This document shows, one piece after another, positions 30,746 through 39,398 of a DNA stretch of 50,478 nt (position 1 is its first letter; every line of letters starts with the position of its first letter). Both the position numbers and the translations under genes were made by a program. The notes under the pieces were generated by a model. It was not told the DNA's origin. It saw only the letters and a list, made by a program, of their open reading frames with translations, and searched no databases. Source of the stretch: Oscillospiraceae bacterium (GTDB lineage: Bacteria; Bacillota; Clostridia; Oscillospirales; Oscillospiraceae); the NCBI GenBank assembly GCA_017398685.1, contig JAFQFH010000005.1:1-50478 (forward strand), written 5' to 3'.

Positions 30746-30759
30746 AAAGATCAGGCACA

Positions 30760-30794
30760 TTGAACCGCACAATCTGGTGCGGTTCAAGTTTTTT
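30760..30794 (+). terminator. Intrinsic terminator after the BioY ORF
   Basis: TTGAACCGCAC (30760-30770) pairs with GTGCGGTTCAA (30777-30787), followed by GTTTTTTG. It also lies beyond the 3' end of the convergent MFS gene. Confidence 0.9.
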
Positions 30795-30808
30795 GACAGT
30801 CTCGTATT

Positions 30809-32008
30809 TCAGCTTTTTACGGAACTTCTCTCCGATTTAAGATATTTTACAATAAGCAGGATGCTCGCTGTGGCGGCGGCAGCCACCCACACAAGGGCCA
30901 TCGCCTCCACTCCGCGCCCTTCCATCAGCGAACCCAGCACATAGGTGGACAGAGCCGCACCCATGTACGAGCAGAAGTCAAAAAGCCCAACAAGAGAGCT
31001 GACTGCATCCTCGCTGAGGTAGTGCATGGGAATAAAGGACAAAAGCACAGTGTTTGCACAGCAGGCCAGCGCCGACACAAGGCACAAGGGCAAAAGCACG
31101 AAAGCGCCCAAGGGGATAAGGCAGAGCGCACATACAGGTATCATGATAATAAAGCTCATCCGCACGACTGTGTATGGCCTGTGGCTGAGCACCTTCAAAA
31201 GCCGCTTTGCCGCCAGCGTACCGGCAAAGCTTGCCAGAGGCAGCAGCGCCAGTGCTGCCGTGGTGTAGGACGCGCCCTTTGAAAAGCTGCGTATAATGGT
31301 CGGCACCCAAAAGGTTATGCCCTCTTTTACAAGCCCAAGGCATATGAGCACTGCGGGCAGCAGCAAAAGCCGCTCTCTTTTCAAAAGTGCAAAAATACGC
31401 CTGAGATCTGCGCTCAGAGAATTTGCAGAGAGGGGAAGCGTGTGACCGGTGGGTAAAAGCGGAGCTTTATTTGTCCATAAAAGCATCATGGGCAGCGCCG
31501 TGACGGCGGGGATAAGAAAGAAAAGCGCAACGTTCATATTTCCGAACACCGGCGCCAGCACGCACCATGAAATAAGATAGCCTGTGGGATTGGCGCAGGA
31601 CATCAGAACCGATGCGCTGCCAAAAGCTTCCTCATCGGTCACCATGGAAAGAAGCCTTATGAGGATGCACCAGAATACCGACTGGAAATAGCCGTTTGCC
31701 GCCCAGAAGATGAGTATAAGAAAGTAGCTCTTTGCAAAGGCCACGGCGATGTTGCAGGCGGCAGTACCGATCAGAGCAATAATGATAAAACGCACCGGGT
31801 GCAGATGGTCGCCAAGAAAGCCGTTGAACAACTGACCCACGGCGTACACGGCGAAAAAGGCCGCACCGGCTGTACCCAAAAGCTCATAGTCCAGCCCACG
31901 TGCAAGGCTCAGCGAAGTGAGGGCAGCTGAGAAGTTAACCCGGCACAGATACGCGGAAAGATAGGTCAGAAAGCAGATAAGACTCCAACGTACAGCTCTC
32001 TTTTTCAT
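30809..32008 (-). CDS. Major facilitator superfamily transporter
   Basis: A 399-aa protein with 12 predicted membrane helices in two halves. Segments typical of the superfamily are YAVGQLFNGFLGDHLHPVRF after helix 2 (loop 2-3 motif with G and D) and the long middle loop around residues 185-210. The N-terminus, SLICFLTYLSAYLCRVNFSAALTSL, resembles organophosphate/sugar-phosphate-type carriers, though without decisive residues. CAGGAGGCGG precedes the ATG. It has its own promoter at 32043-32071. Substrate unknown. Confidence 0.9.
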   Translation of the reverse strand: MKKRAVRWSLICFLTYLSAYLCRVNFSAALTSLSLARGLDYELLGTAGAAFFAVYAVGQLFNGFLGDHLHPVRFIIIALIGTAACNIAVAFAKSYFLILIFWAANGYFQSVFWCILIRLLSMVTDEEAFGSASVLMSCANPTGYLISWCVLAPVFGNMNVALFFLIPAVTALPMMLLWTNKAPLLPTGHTLPLSANSLSADLRRIFALLKRERLLLLPAVLICLGLVKEGITFWVPTIIRSFSKGASYTTAALALLPLASFAGTLAAKRLLKVLSHRPYTVVRMSFIIMIPVCALCLIPLGAFVLLPLCLVSALACCANTVLLSFIPMHYLSEDAVSSLVGLFDFCSYMGAALSTYVLGSLMEGRGVEAMALVWVAAAATASILLIVKYLKSERSSVKS

Positions 32009-32042
32009 TTTTCCGCCTCCTGCTCCAGATTCTTACCGGCAC

Positions 32043-32071
32043 AGTATACTCCAATAAAAAACAAATGTAAA
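32043..32071 (-). promoter_or_regulatory. Promoter of the MFS transporter gene
   Basis: Read on the - strand: TTTACA (32066-32071), 17-base spacer, TATACT (32043-32048), about 35 bases upstream of the start codon. Confidence 0.78.
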
Positions 32072-32081
32072 GAAATCGCAA

Positions 32082-32110
32082 AAAACAGGCTGTCAGAAAC
32101 AGCCTGTTTT
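32082..32110. terminator. Bidirectional terminator between cysS side and MFS gene
   Basis: AAAACAGGCTGT (32082-32093) pairs perfectly with ACAGCCTGTTTT (32099-32110). On the - strand it is followed by TTTTTTGCG. It ends transcripts coming from cysS or from the structured element at 32109-32391. Confidence 0.88.
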
Positions 32111-32391
32111 AGTCCAACGGGAGTTGAACCCGTATCGGTTTTTGTCGGGCGGATTTACGTCCATACTTCGTTATTGCCCTTGCAAATACGTCAAGTATTC
32201 ACTGCGGCCAATGCCTCGTCTGGCCGAAAATCCGCTCCGAAAAAACTGCTTTGCACATTTCGGCGTGAATTGTTCGGATGATTTTGGATGCAGAGGACGC
32301 AGGCTTACTGACGTAAGTCAAGGACGATAAGTCCAAAAGCGCCGGACAAGGCCGCCGAAATGCGGTGCGTGTTCGACTCCCGTTGGACTAA
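32109..32391. other. Structured element with 29-position inverted-repeat ends (candidate ncRNA or MITE)
   Basis: No protein is encoded here. The ends are inverted repeats: TTAGTCCAACGGGAGT at 32109-32124 and its complement at 32376-32391. The match extends to 29 positions: 25 Watson-Crick pairs, 3 G-U pairs if read as + strand RNA, 1 mismatch. Inner stems are 32147-32156 with 32228-32237 (10 pairs, one G-U), CGGCCA 32205-32210 with TGGCCG 32221-32226, and TTGTTCGG 32270-32277 with CCGGACAA 32342-32349 (one U-G). All these wobbles are allowed only on the + strand. Each end resembles a tRNA T arm (GTTCRACTCCCG). The TA at each tip also fits a small transposable element. A terminator abuts the left end. 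Confidence 0.6.
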
Positions 32392-32405
32392 GCGTAAACC
32401 CTATA

Positions 32406-33860
32406 TCAAACTCTCTTCCACTTTGCGCCGTTGGGGATATCGGTTATCTCAATGCCCTCGGCCTTCAGCTCGTCACGGATGCGGTCGGCTTCGGCAAAGT
32501 TCTTGGCCTTCTTTGCGTCCTGACGTGCCTGAATTTTTGCGGTGATCTCGGCGTTTTCTTCGCCGGACTCGGAGATGATGGAGAAGCTTGCGGCGGTGGC
32601 GGCAGCTTCCTTCTTCATGGCCTCCCGCTTGGCATCTGCCTTTGCAAGCAGATCAAGACTCAGCACGGTGTCAAAGCTTGCGATAAGGGCCAGCTTGGTG
32701 GCGTCGTTGGTCTTGGCCTTGAGCACATCGTAAAGTGCGGTGACGGCAAGGGAGCTGTTCAGGTCATTGTCCATAGCGGCGGAGAACTTCTCCTTCAGCT
32801 GGGAGTAGACCTCCACATCTATAGTACCCTCGCCGGGCTTGAGGGAGGCAATACGGCTTATGAGCTTGTTGTAGCTGGTCTGGGCGTTGTCCAGATTTTC
32901 CCAGGAGAACACAAGGCTCTTGCGGTAGTGGCTCTGCAGGCAGAAGAAGCGGTAGGCCAGAGGATCGTAGCCCTTTTCCTCAAGCAGGGAAACGGTGAGA
33001 AATTCACCCTTGGACTTGCTCATCTTGCCGGAGTTGGTGTTCAGGTGGAGCACGTGCATCCAGTATTTGCACCATTTGTGGCCCAGAAATGCCTCGGACT
33101 GGGCAATTTCATTGGTGTGGTGGGGGAATGCATTATCAATGCCGCCGCAGTGGATGTCCAGATCCTCGCCCAGATGCTTCATGGAAATGCCGGAGCACTC
33201 AATGTGCCATCCGGGATAGCCCACGCCCCAGGGGGAGTCCCACTTCAAAGCCTGATCTTCAAACTTGGACTTAGTGAACCAGAGCACAAAGTCATTCTTG
33301 TTGCGCTTGTTGCTGTCTTCCTCAACACCCTCGCGCACGCCAACGGCCAGGTCTTCCTCGTTGAAGTCGTTGAAAACATAGTATTTATCAAGCTTGGAGG
33401 AATCAAAGTACACATTTCCGCCTGCAATATAGGCAAATTCCTTTTCAAGCAGACCATTGATGATGTTGATGTACTCGTCAATGCAGTTGGTGGCAGGCTC
33501 TACCACATCGGGGGTCTTGATGTTGAGCTTTTCACAGTCGGCAAAGAAAGCGTCGGTGTAGAATTTTGCAATCTCCATGACCGACTTGTTCTCGCGCTTT
33601 GCGCCCTTGAGCATCTTGTCCTCACCCTCGTCAGCGTCGGAGGAAAGGTGGCCCACGTCGGTGATGTTCATGACGCGCTTTACGTTGTAGCCGGCGAAGC
33701 GCAGGTACTTTTCAAGAATGTCCTCCATGATGTAGGAGCGCAGATTGCCTATATGAGCAAAATGGTACACGGTAGGACCGCAGGTGTACATCTTGACCAG
33801 ATTGGGATCATTGGGGATAAATTCCTCTTTTTTACGGCTTGCGGAATTGTATATATACAT
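32406..33860 (-). CDS. cysS: Cysteinyl-tRNA synthetase
   Basis: A 484-aa class I synthetase. The start is ATG 33860 (MYIYNSASRKKEEF), with GGAGGACAAT upstream. Motifs: CGPTVYHFAHIGNLRSYI holds the first Zn-binding Cys and the HIGH-type HIGN; further ligands are in HIECSGIS and HTNEIAQSEAF; KMSKSKGEF is the KMSKS loop. The C-terminal helical region ends with the conserved DELKAEGIEITDIPNG segment. Last gene of the long - strand operon, 13 bases after pgsA. The structured element lies 15 bases past its stop. Confidence 0.97.
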   Translation of the reverse strand: MYIYNSASRKKEEFIPNDPNLVKMYTCGPTVYHFAHIGNLRSYIMEDILEKYLRFAGYNVKRVMNITDVGHLSSDADEGEDKMLKGAKRENKSVMEIAKFYTDAFFADCEKLNIKTPDVVEPATNCIDEYINIINGLLEKEFAYIAGGNVYFDSSKLDKYYVFNDFNEEDLAVGVREGVEEDSNKRNKNDFVLWFTKSKFEDQALKWDSPWGVGYPGWHIECSGISMKHLGEDLDIHCGGIDNAFPHHTNEIAQSEAFLGHKWCKYWMHVLHLNTNSGKMSKSKGEFLTVSLLEEKGYDPLAYRFFCLQSHYRKSLVFSWENLDNAQTSYNKLISRIASLKPGEGTIDVEVYSQLKEKFSAAMDNDLNSSLAVTALYDVLKAKTNDATKLALIASFDTVLSLDLLAKADAKREAMKKEAAATAASFSIISESGEENAEITAKIQARQDAKKAKNFAEADRIRDELKAEGIEITDIPNGAKWKRV

Positions 33861-33873
33861 ATATTGTCCTCCT

Positions 33874-34392
33874 TCACTGGGCGTTTTTGAAAACGTCCTT
33901 ATTTTTCCAGAAATATTCAATACCGGAATACACCGTGCTTATCAGAATAAGCGCGGTGGAACCGATGCGTACAAACTCATAGCGCCAGAAAAGAAGCATG
34001 GCGCAAAGGCAAATCATGGTGCAGGCGGTCTTTATCTTACCGGACCAGGCAGCGGCAATCACCTTGCCCTGCTCCACGGCGATAAGGCGCATACCGGAAA
34101 CGGCAAACTCGCGGAAGAGAACTATGGCCACAGCCCAGCCGGGCATAAAGCCAAAGTCCACAAAATAGCACATGGCTGCCAGTACCAGCACTTTGTCGGC
34201 CAGAGGATCCATGAACTTGCCGAAATTCGTGGTCTGATTATAATTTCTTGCGATGTATCCGTCAAGAAAATCAGTGATGCAAGCAGTTATGTAAACCACA
34301 AAGGTCCATGTGTTCTGCCCGGAATAGGCCAGCACCAGAAACACGGGGATTAGAACGACCCTGAGCATTGTAAGCTTGTTGGCAGTGTTCAT
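33874..34392 (-). CDS. pgsA: CDP-diacylglycerol-glycerol-3-phosphate 3-phosphatidyltransferase
   Basis: A 172-aa membrane enzyme that makes phosphatidylglycerol phosphate. The start is ATG 34392 with GGAGGTCTGAA; the open frame to 34470 runs inside rimO. The CDP-alcohol phosphatidyltransferase motif is complete: FLDGYIARNYNQTTNFGKFMDPLADK (D-G-x2-A-R-x8-G-x3-D-x3-D). About five helices are visible. It follows rimO after 2 bases, an order common in Firmicutes. Confidence 0.95.
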   Translation of the reverse strand: MNTANKLTMLRVVLIPVFLVLAYSGQNTWTFVVYITACITDFLDGYIARNYNQTTNFGKFMDPLADKVLVLAAMCYFVDFGFMPGWAVAIVLFREFAVSGMRLIAVEQGKVIAAAWSGKIKTACTMICLCAMLLFWRYEFVRIGSTALILISTVYSGIEYFWKNKDVFKNAQ

Positions 34393-34394
34393 TT

Positions 34395-35711
34395 TCAGAC
34401 CTCCTCGCCGTACAAAAGCCCGTATTCGGCCTTTGTAATAAGCACGTCTGTAATCTCGCCCTCTTTGCATACACCGGAGAAGAGCACCTGCCCGTCAATA
34501 TCCGGGGAGTCTGCATAACTTCTGCCCACGTGGTAGCCGCTCTCTTCGTCGTAGTACTCATAGAGCACCCGGATGGTCTGTCCAACAAAGCTCTGGCAGA
34601 AGTCCTCCATTATGGGGTCCTGAAGCTCCATGATAAGCGAGGCGCGCTTTTCGGCAGTATCGCTGTCCACATGGGCCATCTTCGCTGCCGGTGTACCCTC
34701 TTCCGGGGAGAAGGGGAACACCCCTACCCGCTGTATTCTGGCTTCCTTCAAAAACTCGCACAGCTCTTCAAATTCTTTTTCGCCCTCTCCGGGGAGCCCG
34801 GCGATAAGGCTGGTGCGCAGCACAAGGCCGGGAATGCGCTCTTTCAGCGTTTTGAAAAGCTCCCTTATCTCCTGACCCGTACCCTTGCGGTTCATGGTCT
34901 TGAGGATGCCGTCATTTATGTGCTGGATGGGAATATCCAGATATTTTACTATTTTGTCGTTCGTGGCGATCTCATTGATAAGTTCGTCATCAAACTGGTC
35001 TGGGTAGAGGTAGTGGAGCCTTATCCACTCAATGCCCTCAATCTCCGAAAGCTTGCGGCAAAGCTCAGCCAGAGAGCGCTTGCCGTATATATCCGTGCCG
35101 TAGCGGGTAATGTCCTGAGCTATTACGATAATTTCCTTTATGCCCCTTGCTGCCAGCTCCCTTGCTTCTTCAAGGATGTTTTCCATCTTCCTTGAGCGGT
35201 AACGGCCGCGGATGTAAGGGATGGCGCAGAAGGCGCAGAAGTTGTTGCAGCCCTCGGCAATTCGCAGATATGCCCAGCCCGGCCCGGTGGATACCACACG
35301 GGGAATCTCGTCTATTGCAGCGCTGTTGTCGGCAAAGAGGCTGAGGCTTCTGCCCTCGATAACGGTGTTGGCTGCCGCCACTATATCCGCAAAGCTGCCC
35401 ACGCCCAGAACGGCGTCGATTTCCGGCAGCTCTTTTAATATGCTGTCCTTATATCTTTCCGGGAGACAGCCGGTGACGATTATGCCGCCAAGACTGCCTT
35501 CTCTTTTAAGCTCTGCCATTTCCAGAATGGTATCAATGGCTTCGCTCTTTGCAGCGTCTATGAAGCCGCAGGTGTTGATTATCACAAGGTCTGCTCCCTC
35601 GGCCTCCGGCACAAGGTGGAAACCGGCCTCGTCCATTAGGTAGAGCATCTGCTCACTGTTGACAAGGTTTTTGGCACAGCCCAGCGACACCAAAGCAAAA
35701 GTATTTTCCAT
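34395..35711 (-). CDS. rimO: Ribosomal protein S12 methylthiotransferase
   Basis: A 438-aa radical SAM enzyme that methylthiolates the conserved Asp of ribosomal protein S12. The N-terminal UPF0004 domain has its three cluster Cys in SLGCAKNLVNSEQ, NTCGFIDAAK and GCLPERY. The radical SAM domain has the CxxxCxxC motif in GCNNFCAFCAIPYIRGRYRSR, followed by VIAQDITRYGTD. A C-terminal TRAM domain begins near residue 370. GAGGAACGC precedes the ATG. It lies between recX and pgsA in the operon. Confidence 0.96.
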   Translation of the reverse strand: MENTFALVSLGCAKNLVNSEQMLYLMDEAGFHLVPEAEGADLVIINTCGFIDAAKSEAIDTILEMAELKREGSLGGIIVTGCLPERYKDSILKELPEIDAVLGVGSFADIVAAANTVIEGRSLSLFADNSAAIDEIPRVVSTGPGWAYLRIAEGCNNFCAFCAIPYIRGRYRSRKMENILEEARELAARGIKEIIVIAQDITRYGTDIYGKRSLAELCRKLSEIEGIEWIRLHYLYPDQFDDELINEIATNDKIVKYLDIPIQHINDGILKTMNRKGTGQEIRELFKTLKERIPGLVLRTSLIAGLPGEGEKEFEELCEFLKEARIQRVGVFPFSPEEGTPAAKMAHVDSDTAEKRASLIMELQDPIMEDFCQSFVGQTIRVLYEYYDEESGYHVGRSYADSPDIDGQVLFSGVCKEGEITDVLITKAEYGLLYGEEV

Positions 35712-35730
35712 TGCGTTCCTCTATTGAAAA

Positions 35731-36345
35731 CTAATCTTCAAACTCCGCCTCGCACTCAAAGCGGCTGAGTGCAGCGCGTATCTCGTCCCATGAGTGACCA
35801 CGGCGGAAAAGAGCTGCGCTTACTTTGCGCACCTGTTCTCTGTCCGTGGGGTCTTTAAGCCTTGCGGCGATGAACTTATCTATCTTAGCCTCATTTACGG
35901 GCATACTCTCAAGGGTATCCTCCCAAATCTCCCGGTCTATGCCCCGCTTTGAAAGTTCCGCTTTCAATCGGCCCGGGCCAAAGCCCTTTGCGGCATAGTG
36001 CCTGCCAAGAGCCTGTGCATAGGACTCATCATTTATAAGTCCGTTGTCAGAAAGCCATGCGGCGCAGTACTCGGCAATATCCTCATCCTCGCCTTTTTCA
36101 ATGAGCTTCTTTTTAAGCTCATAGCGGCTCATGGAGCGGCGGGACAGTATTTCCAAAGCCCGCTCTCTGGCAAGGGAGCGGCGGGAGGAGAGGAGAAATT
36201 CCTCATAGAGTTCATCTTTCATATCCCGCCCGGAGAAAAGCCGCAGGTCGGTTACAGTGCCGAGCGTGGTCTTTACCTCGCTGCCGTCCTCAAAAGTGAC
36301 AGTCAGCCTGCCGGGGGAGGTCTGGCGAATGTTGGTTATAAACAT
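35731..36345 (-). CDS. recX: RecX regulatory protein
   Basis: A 204-aa protein. The start is ATG 36345 (MFITNIRQTSPGR); an upstream TTG at 36369 falls in the recA-recX hairpin and is less likely. RecX three-helix repeats are seen: ALEILSRRSMSRYELKKKLIEKG, YAQALGRHYAAKGFGPGRLKAELSKRG, and VSAALFRRGHSWDEIRAALSRF. RecX limits RecA filament growth. It lies directly downstream of recA, as in many bacteria. Confidence 0.92.
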   Translation of the reverse strand: MFITNIRQTSPGRLTVTFEDGSEVKTTLGTVTDLRLFSGRDMKDELYEEFLLSSRRSLARERALEILSRRSMSRYELKKKLIEKGEDEDIAEYCAAWLSDNGLINDESYAQALGRHYAAKGFGPGRLKAELSKRGIDREIWEDTLESMPVNEAKIDKFIAARLKDPTDREQVRKVSAALFRRGHSWDEIRAALSRFECEAEFED

Positions 36346-36357
36346 AAAATATATTTC

Positions 36358-36380
36358 AGTCAGGGGCAAAGCCCCTGACT
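36358..36380 (-). terminator. Hairpin between recA and recX
   Basis: AGTCAGGGGC (36358-36367) pairs perfectly with GCCCCTGACT (36371-36380) over a 3-base loop. On the - strand it starts 3 bases after the recA stop and is followed by GAAATATATTTT, a poor T-tract. A partial terminator that lowers recX relative to recA, as known in other bacteria, is the likely role. Confidence 0.6.
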
Positions 36381-36383
36381 ATT

Positions 36384-37484
36384 TTACTCTTCAAAATCTG
36401 CGGCGCTCACATCCACAGCCTTGGCAGCGGCCTTTGCGGCGGCCTTCTGTGCTCTGGGGCTGAGCTTGTATGCGTTGTCGCGCACTTCCTGCTCAATCTG
36501 GTCACAGACATCGGGATTGTTGATAAGGTACTCCTTCACAGCATCCTTGCCCTGAACACGCTGACCATTGACAGTAAACCACGCGCCGGCTTTGTCGATT
36601 ATCTCAAGCTTTACAGCCAGATCAACGATTTCGCCCAGCTTGGAAATACCCTCGCCGTACATGATGTCAAACTCGGCCTCACGGAAGGGGGGAGCAACCT
36701 TGTTCTTTACCACCTTTGCGCGGGTACGGTTGCCTATCATCTCGCCGTTGGCCTTCAAAGTCTCAATACGGCGCACGTCAATGCGGACACTGGCGTAGTA
36801 TTTGAGAGCCAGACCGCCGGGGGTAGTCTCGGGGTTGCCGTACATGACACCTATCTTCTGCCTGAGCTGGTTTATGAAGATGACGGTGCAGTTATTCTTG
36901 GAGATGGCACCGGCAAGTCTTCTCATGGCCTGGCTCATCAGTCTTGCAAGAGCGCCCACCACAGTGTCGCCAACTTCGCCTTCAAGCTCCACTCTGGGGA
37001 TAAGAGCGGCAACGGAGTCCACAACCACTATATCCACAGCGCCGGAACGCACCAGAGACTCGGCAATGTCCAGTGCCTGCTCACCGGTATCCGGCTGGGA
37101 GATAAGAAGACTGTTTATATCCACACCCAGCTGCTGGGCGTAGGCGGGCTCAAGGGCGTGCTCAACGTCGATATAGGCAGCGTCGCCGCCGGCCTTCTGG
37201 GCGGAGGCAACGGCGTGCAGGGCCAGAGTGGTCTTACCGGAGGCCTCAGGCCCATATATTTCAATGATACGGCCCTTGGGAAGACCGCCGATACCCAGCG
37301 CCAGATCCAGCGCCAGAGAGCCGGTGGAGAGGGCCTCCACATTGACGGAGATATCATCGCCAAGGCGCATGATGGTTCCCTTGCCGTAATCCTTTTCTAT
37401 CTTTGCAATAGCGGTTTCAAGAGCTTTTTTTCTGTCGCTTCCGGCACCTACAGCAACTGCCGGCACTTTTTTCTTCTCTGCCAT
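36384..37484 (-). CDS. recA: Recombinase RecA
   Basis: A 366-aa protein. Walker [10 protein letters not shown] is at residues 78-86, and the Walker B type [13 protein letters not shown] follows. The L1 and L2 loops are present ([40 protein letters not shown]). GAGGAGGATAAAAG precedes the ATG. It lies 17 bases after prmC with no visible LexA-type operator in the gap, so it is transcribed from an upstream operon promoter or one inside prmC. The C-terminus is Ala/Lys-rich and acidic at the end. Confidence 0.98.
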   Translation of the reverse strand: MAEKKKVPAVAVGAGSDRKKALETAIAKIEKDYGKGTIMRLGDDISVNVEALSTGSLALDLALGIGGLPKGRIIEIYGPEASGKTTLALHAVASAQKAGGDAAYIDVEHALEPAYAQQLGVDINSLLISQPDTGEQALDIAESLVRSGAVDIVVVDSVAALIPRVELEGEVGDTVVGALARLMSQAMRRLAGAISKNNCTVIFINQLRQKIGVMYGNPETTPGGLALKYYASVRIDVRRIETLKANGEMIGNRTRAKVVKNKVAPPFREAEFDIMYGEGISKLGEIVDLAVKLEIIDKAGAWFTVNGQRVQGKDAVKEYLINNPDVCDQIEQEVRDNAYKLSPRAQKAAAKAAAKAVDVSAADFEE

Positions 37485-37501
37485 CTTTTATCCTCCTCTA
37501 C

Positions 37502-38356
37502 TCACATTCTGCCGAAAACGGCTCTTTCCACTCCGAGAGTGTCTTTTCTTGTGCCCACATGGTCAAAACCGGCATAGCGCAGCATTTCTGCCACATCTGC
37601 TGCCTGACCCTCGCCCACCTCGAAAATGAGGTGCCCACCGGGGCGCAGTATGGATTTCCAGTATTTTATGATAGCCTTGTAAAACTTCAAGCCGTCCTCG
37701 CCGCCGTCCAGTGCCCAAGTAGGCTCATGGTCACGTACGGAAGTGTCCAGCGTAAGTATTTCCTTGCTTGCTATGTAAGGCGGGTTTGAAATTATCATGT
37801 CAAACTCACCGATGCCCATCGGGGGAGAGGAGAGTGCGTCGGTCTGGATGCAGATGACTCTGCCATCCATGCGGTTTGCTGCTATGTTCTTTTTGCATAT
37901 GTCAAGGGCGTTTGCGCTGATATCCACAGCCACAAGGCGGCTTGCGGGCAGCTCATGACCTATGGCGCAGGTGATGCAGCCGCTGCCGCAGCAAAGATCC
38001 AGTATCCTCGCGTCCATCTTCACGCCCACAAGCAGCTCTTTTGCCAGATCTATGAGCACTTCCGTGTCCATGCGTGGAATGAGCACGTCGGGCGTGGTGA
38101 TAATGGGCAGGCCGTAAAACTCCCACACGCCTGTAATGTAAGCTACGGGCTCACCCTTGAGGCGTCGGGCTGTATACTCCATCACCTTTTCCTCGATAGC
38201 CTTGCTGGTGTAAAGGTTCATATCCCGGAGCATCTGGGCCACGGTCTTGCCGGAGGCGGCAGCCACCAAAAGCTTTGCCTCGAGATTGTAGCCCTCGATG
38301 CCGCTTTGACGCAGCAGGTTTCTGGTGGAGAGATAAATGTCGTTATATGTGTTCAT
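37502..38356 (-). CDS. prmC: Peptide chain release factor glutamine methyltransferase
   Basis: A 284-aa SAM-dependent enzyme that methylates the Gln of the GGQ motif in release factors. The N-terminal helical domain covers residues 1-80. The SAM-binding motif is ARILDLCCGSGCITCAIG, and the catalytic NPPY is present in DMIISNPPYIASKE. GAGGATATGCA precedes the ATG. It follows the DUF1385 gene after 9 bases, as in many Firmicutes, but here recA comes next instead of prfA. Confidence 0.95.
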   Translation of the reverse strand: MNTYNDIYLSTRNLLRQSGIEGYNLEAKLLVAAASGKTVAQMLRDMNLYTSKAIEEKVMEYTARRLKGEPVAYITGVWEFYGLPIITTPDVLIPRMDTEVLIDLAKELLVGVKMDARILDLCCGSGCITCAIGHELPASRLVAVDISANALDICKKNIAANRMDGRVICIQTDALSSPPMGIGEFDMIISNPPYIASKEILTLDTSVRDHEPTWALDGGEDGLKFYKAIIKYWKSILRPGGHLIFEVGEGQAADVAEMLRYAGFDHVGTRKDTLGVERAVFGRM

Positions 38357-38365
38357 TGCATATCC

Positions 38366-39319
38366 TCAATTACCCCACTCGTCGCTGCCCTCTTCCTCGG
38401 GTATGACAAGCTCCATTGCGCGGATGGCGCACTCTATCATCTTATCATCCGGCTCATAGGTGGTGATGTGCTGAAGCCACTTGCCCGGCGCAGAGAGAAC
38501 TGCGGAGAGTATGTTGTCGTGCTTGCCGCACCAGCGGTTTATCTCATAGCTGATGCCTACCACGACGGGCAGCAGCAGAAGATGGCAGCCCATGCGGGCA
38601 AAGGTGTTGTCCACACGGACAACGGAGTTTACAAGAATACTTACCACTACCACGACCAGCAGAAAGCTTGTGCCGCAGCGGGGGTGGAAGCGGGACTCGC
38701 CCCGCACATTTTCAACAGTCAGCTCCTTGCCGTGCTCATAGCAGAAAATGGTCTTATGCTCGGCACCGTGGTAGGAGAACATACGCTTCACATCCGGCAC
38801 CATGCAGCAAAGCTTCATGTAGATAAGCAGTATCACAACGCGCACAAGACCTTCGGACAGGTTCCTGATCACGTAGTTTTCAGTCAGCGGCTCGATGATG
38901 CCAACAATGAAGGCGGGCAGGAAAATGAAGAGGAAAAGTGACAATGCAATACCCATTACAACGGCAACACCGATTATGATGTCCTTGGCCTTTTCCTCGG
39001 AAAAGTGGGCTTCTATCCACTGGTCCAGCTTGTCCGGCTCACCGGCCTGCTCTATGGGGATAAGGTCGGCAGAGTACATAAGCGCCCTCATACCGTTTAT
39101 CATGGAAGAGAGAAAAACGAAAAGACCGCGTATGAAGGGCCAGCCAAGTATGGGAAATTTTTCCTTTACTACTTTAAGTTCTTCCACCTTTTCCACAAGC
39201 CCCTCAGCGGTGCAGCATACGATGGCCTGCTTTTTGGGACCGCGCATAAGAATACCTTCCATAAGAGCCTGACCGCCTATGGAAGTGCGGAAGGAACAGG
39301 AATTTTGATTTTTTGACAT
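38366..39319 (-). CDS. DUF1385 family membrane protein
   Basis: A 317-aa protein. The start is ATG 39319 (MSKNQNSCSF) with AAGGTG upstream; a GTG at 39328 overlaps that site. DUF1385 landmarks: SIGGQALMEGILMRGPKK near the N-terminus, helices around residues 105-130, 140-165, 205-225 and 230-250, and the segment FSYHGAEHKTIFCYEHG followed by HPRCGTSFLLVVV. The His and Cys in these segments might bind a metal. First gene of the recA operon. The function is unknown across the family. Confidence 0.93.
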   Translation of the reverse strand: MSKNQNSCSFRTSIGGQALMEGILMRGPKKQAIVCCTAEGLVEKVEELKVVKEKFPILGWPFIRGLFVFLSSMINGMRALMYSADLIPIEQAGEPDKLDQWIEAHFSEEKAKDIIIGVAVVMGIALSLFLFIFLPAFIVGIIEPLTENYVIRNLSEGLVRVVILLIYMKLCCMVPDVKRMFSYHGAEHKTIFCYEHGKELTVENVRGESRFHPRCGTSFLLVVVVVSILVNSVVRVDNTFARMGCHLLLLPVVVGISYEINRWCGKHDNILSAVLSAPGKWLQHITTYEPDDKMIECAIRAMELVIPEEEGSDEWGN

Positions 39320-39398
39320 TAAATTCACCTTGTATATAAAAAGATTAGCCTATATTACTATAACTGCCGTTTGCAGTATAAAACAAATTGAAAACAAT

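Noticed and set aside
32109-32391. tmRNA, tRNA or RNase P RNA
   Set aside because: The ends look like tRNA T arms, but there is no CCA, no D or anticodon arm at tRNA distance, no tag reading frame ending in ALAA plus stop, and no conserved RNase P segments.
32109-32391. Integron attC site (ends GTCCAAC and GTTGGAC fit RYYYAAC and GTTRRRY)
   Set aside because: It is far longer than known attC sites, with extra branched stems, no integrase gene and no cassette array. The core match is short enough to be chance.
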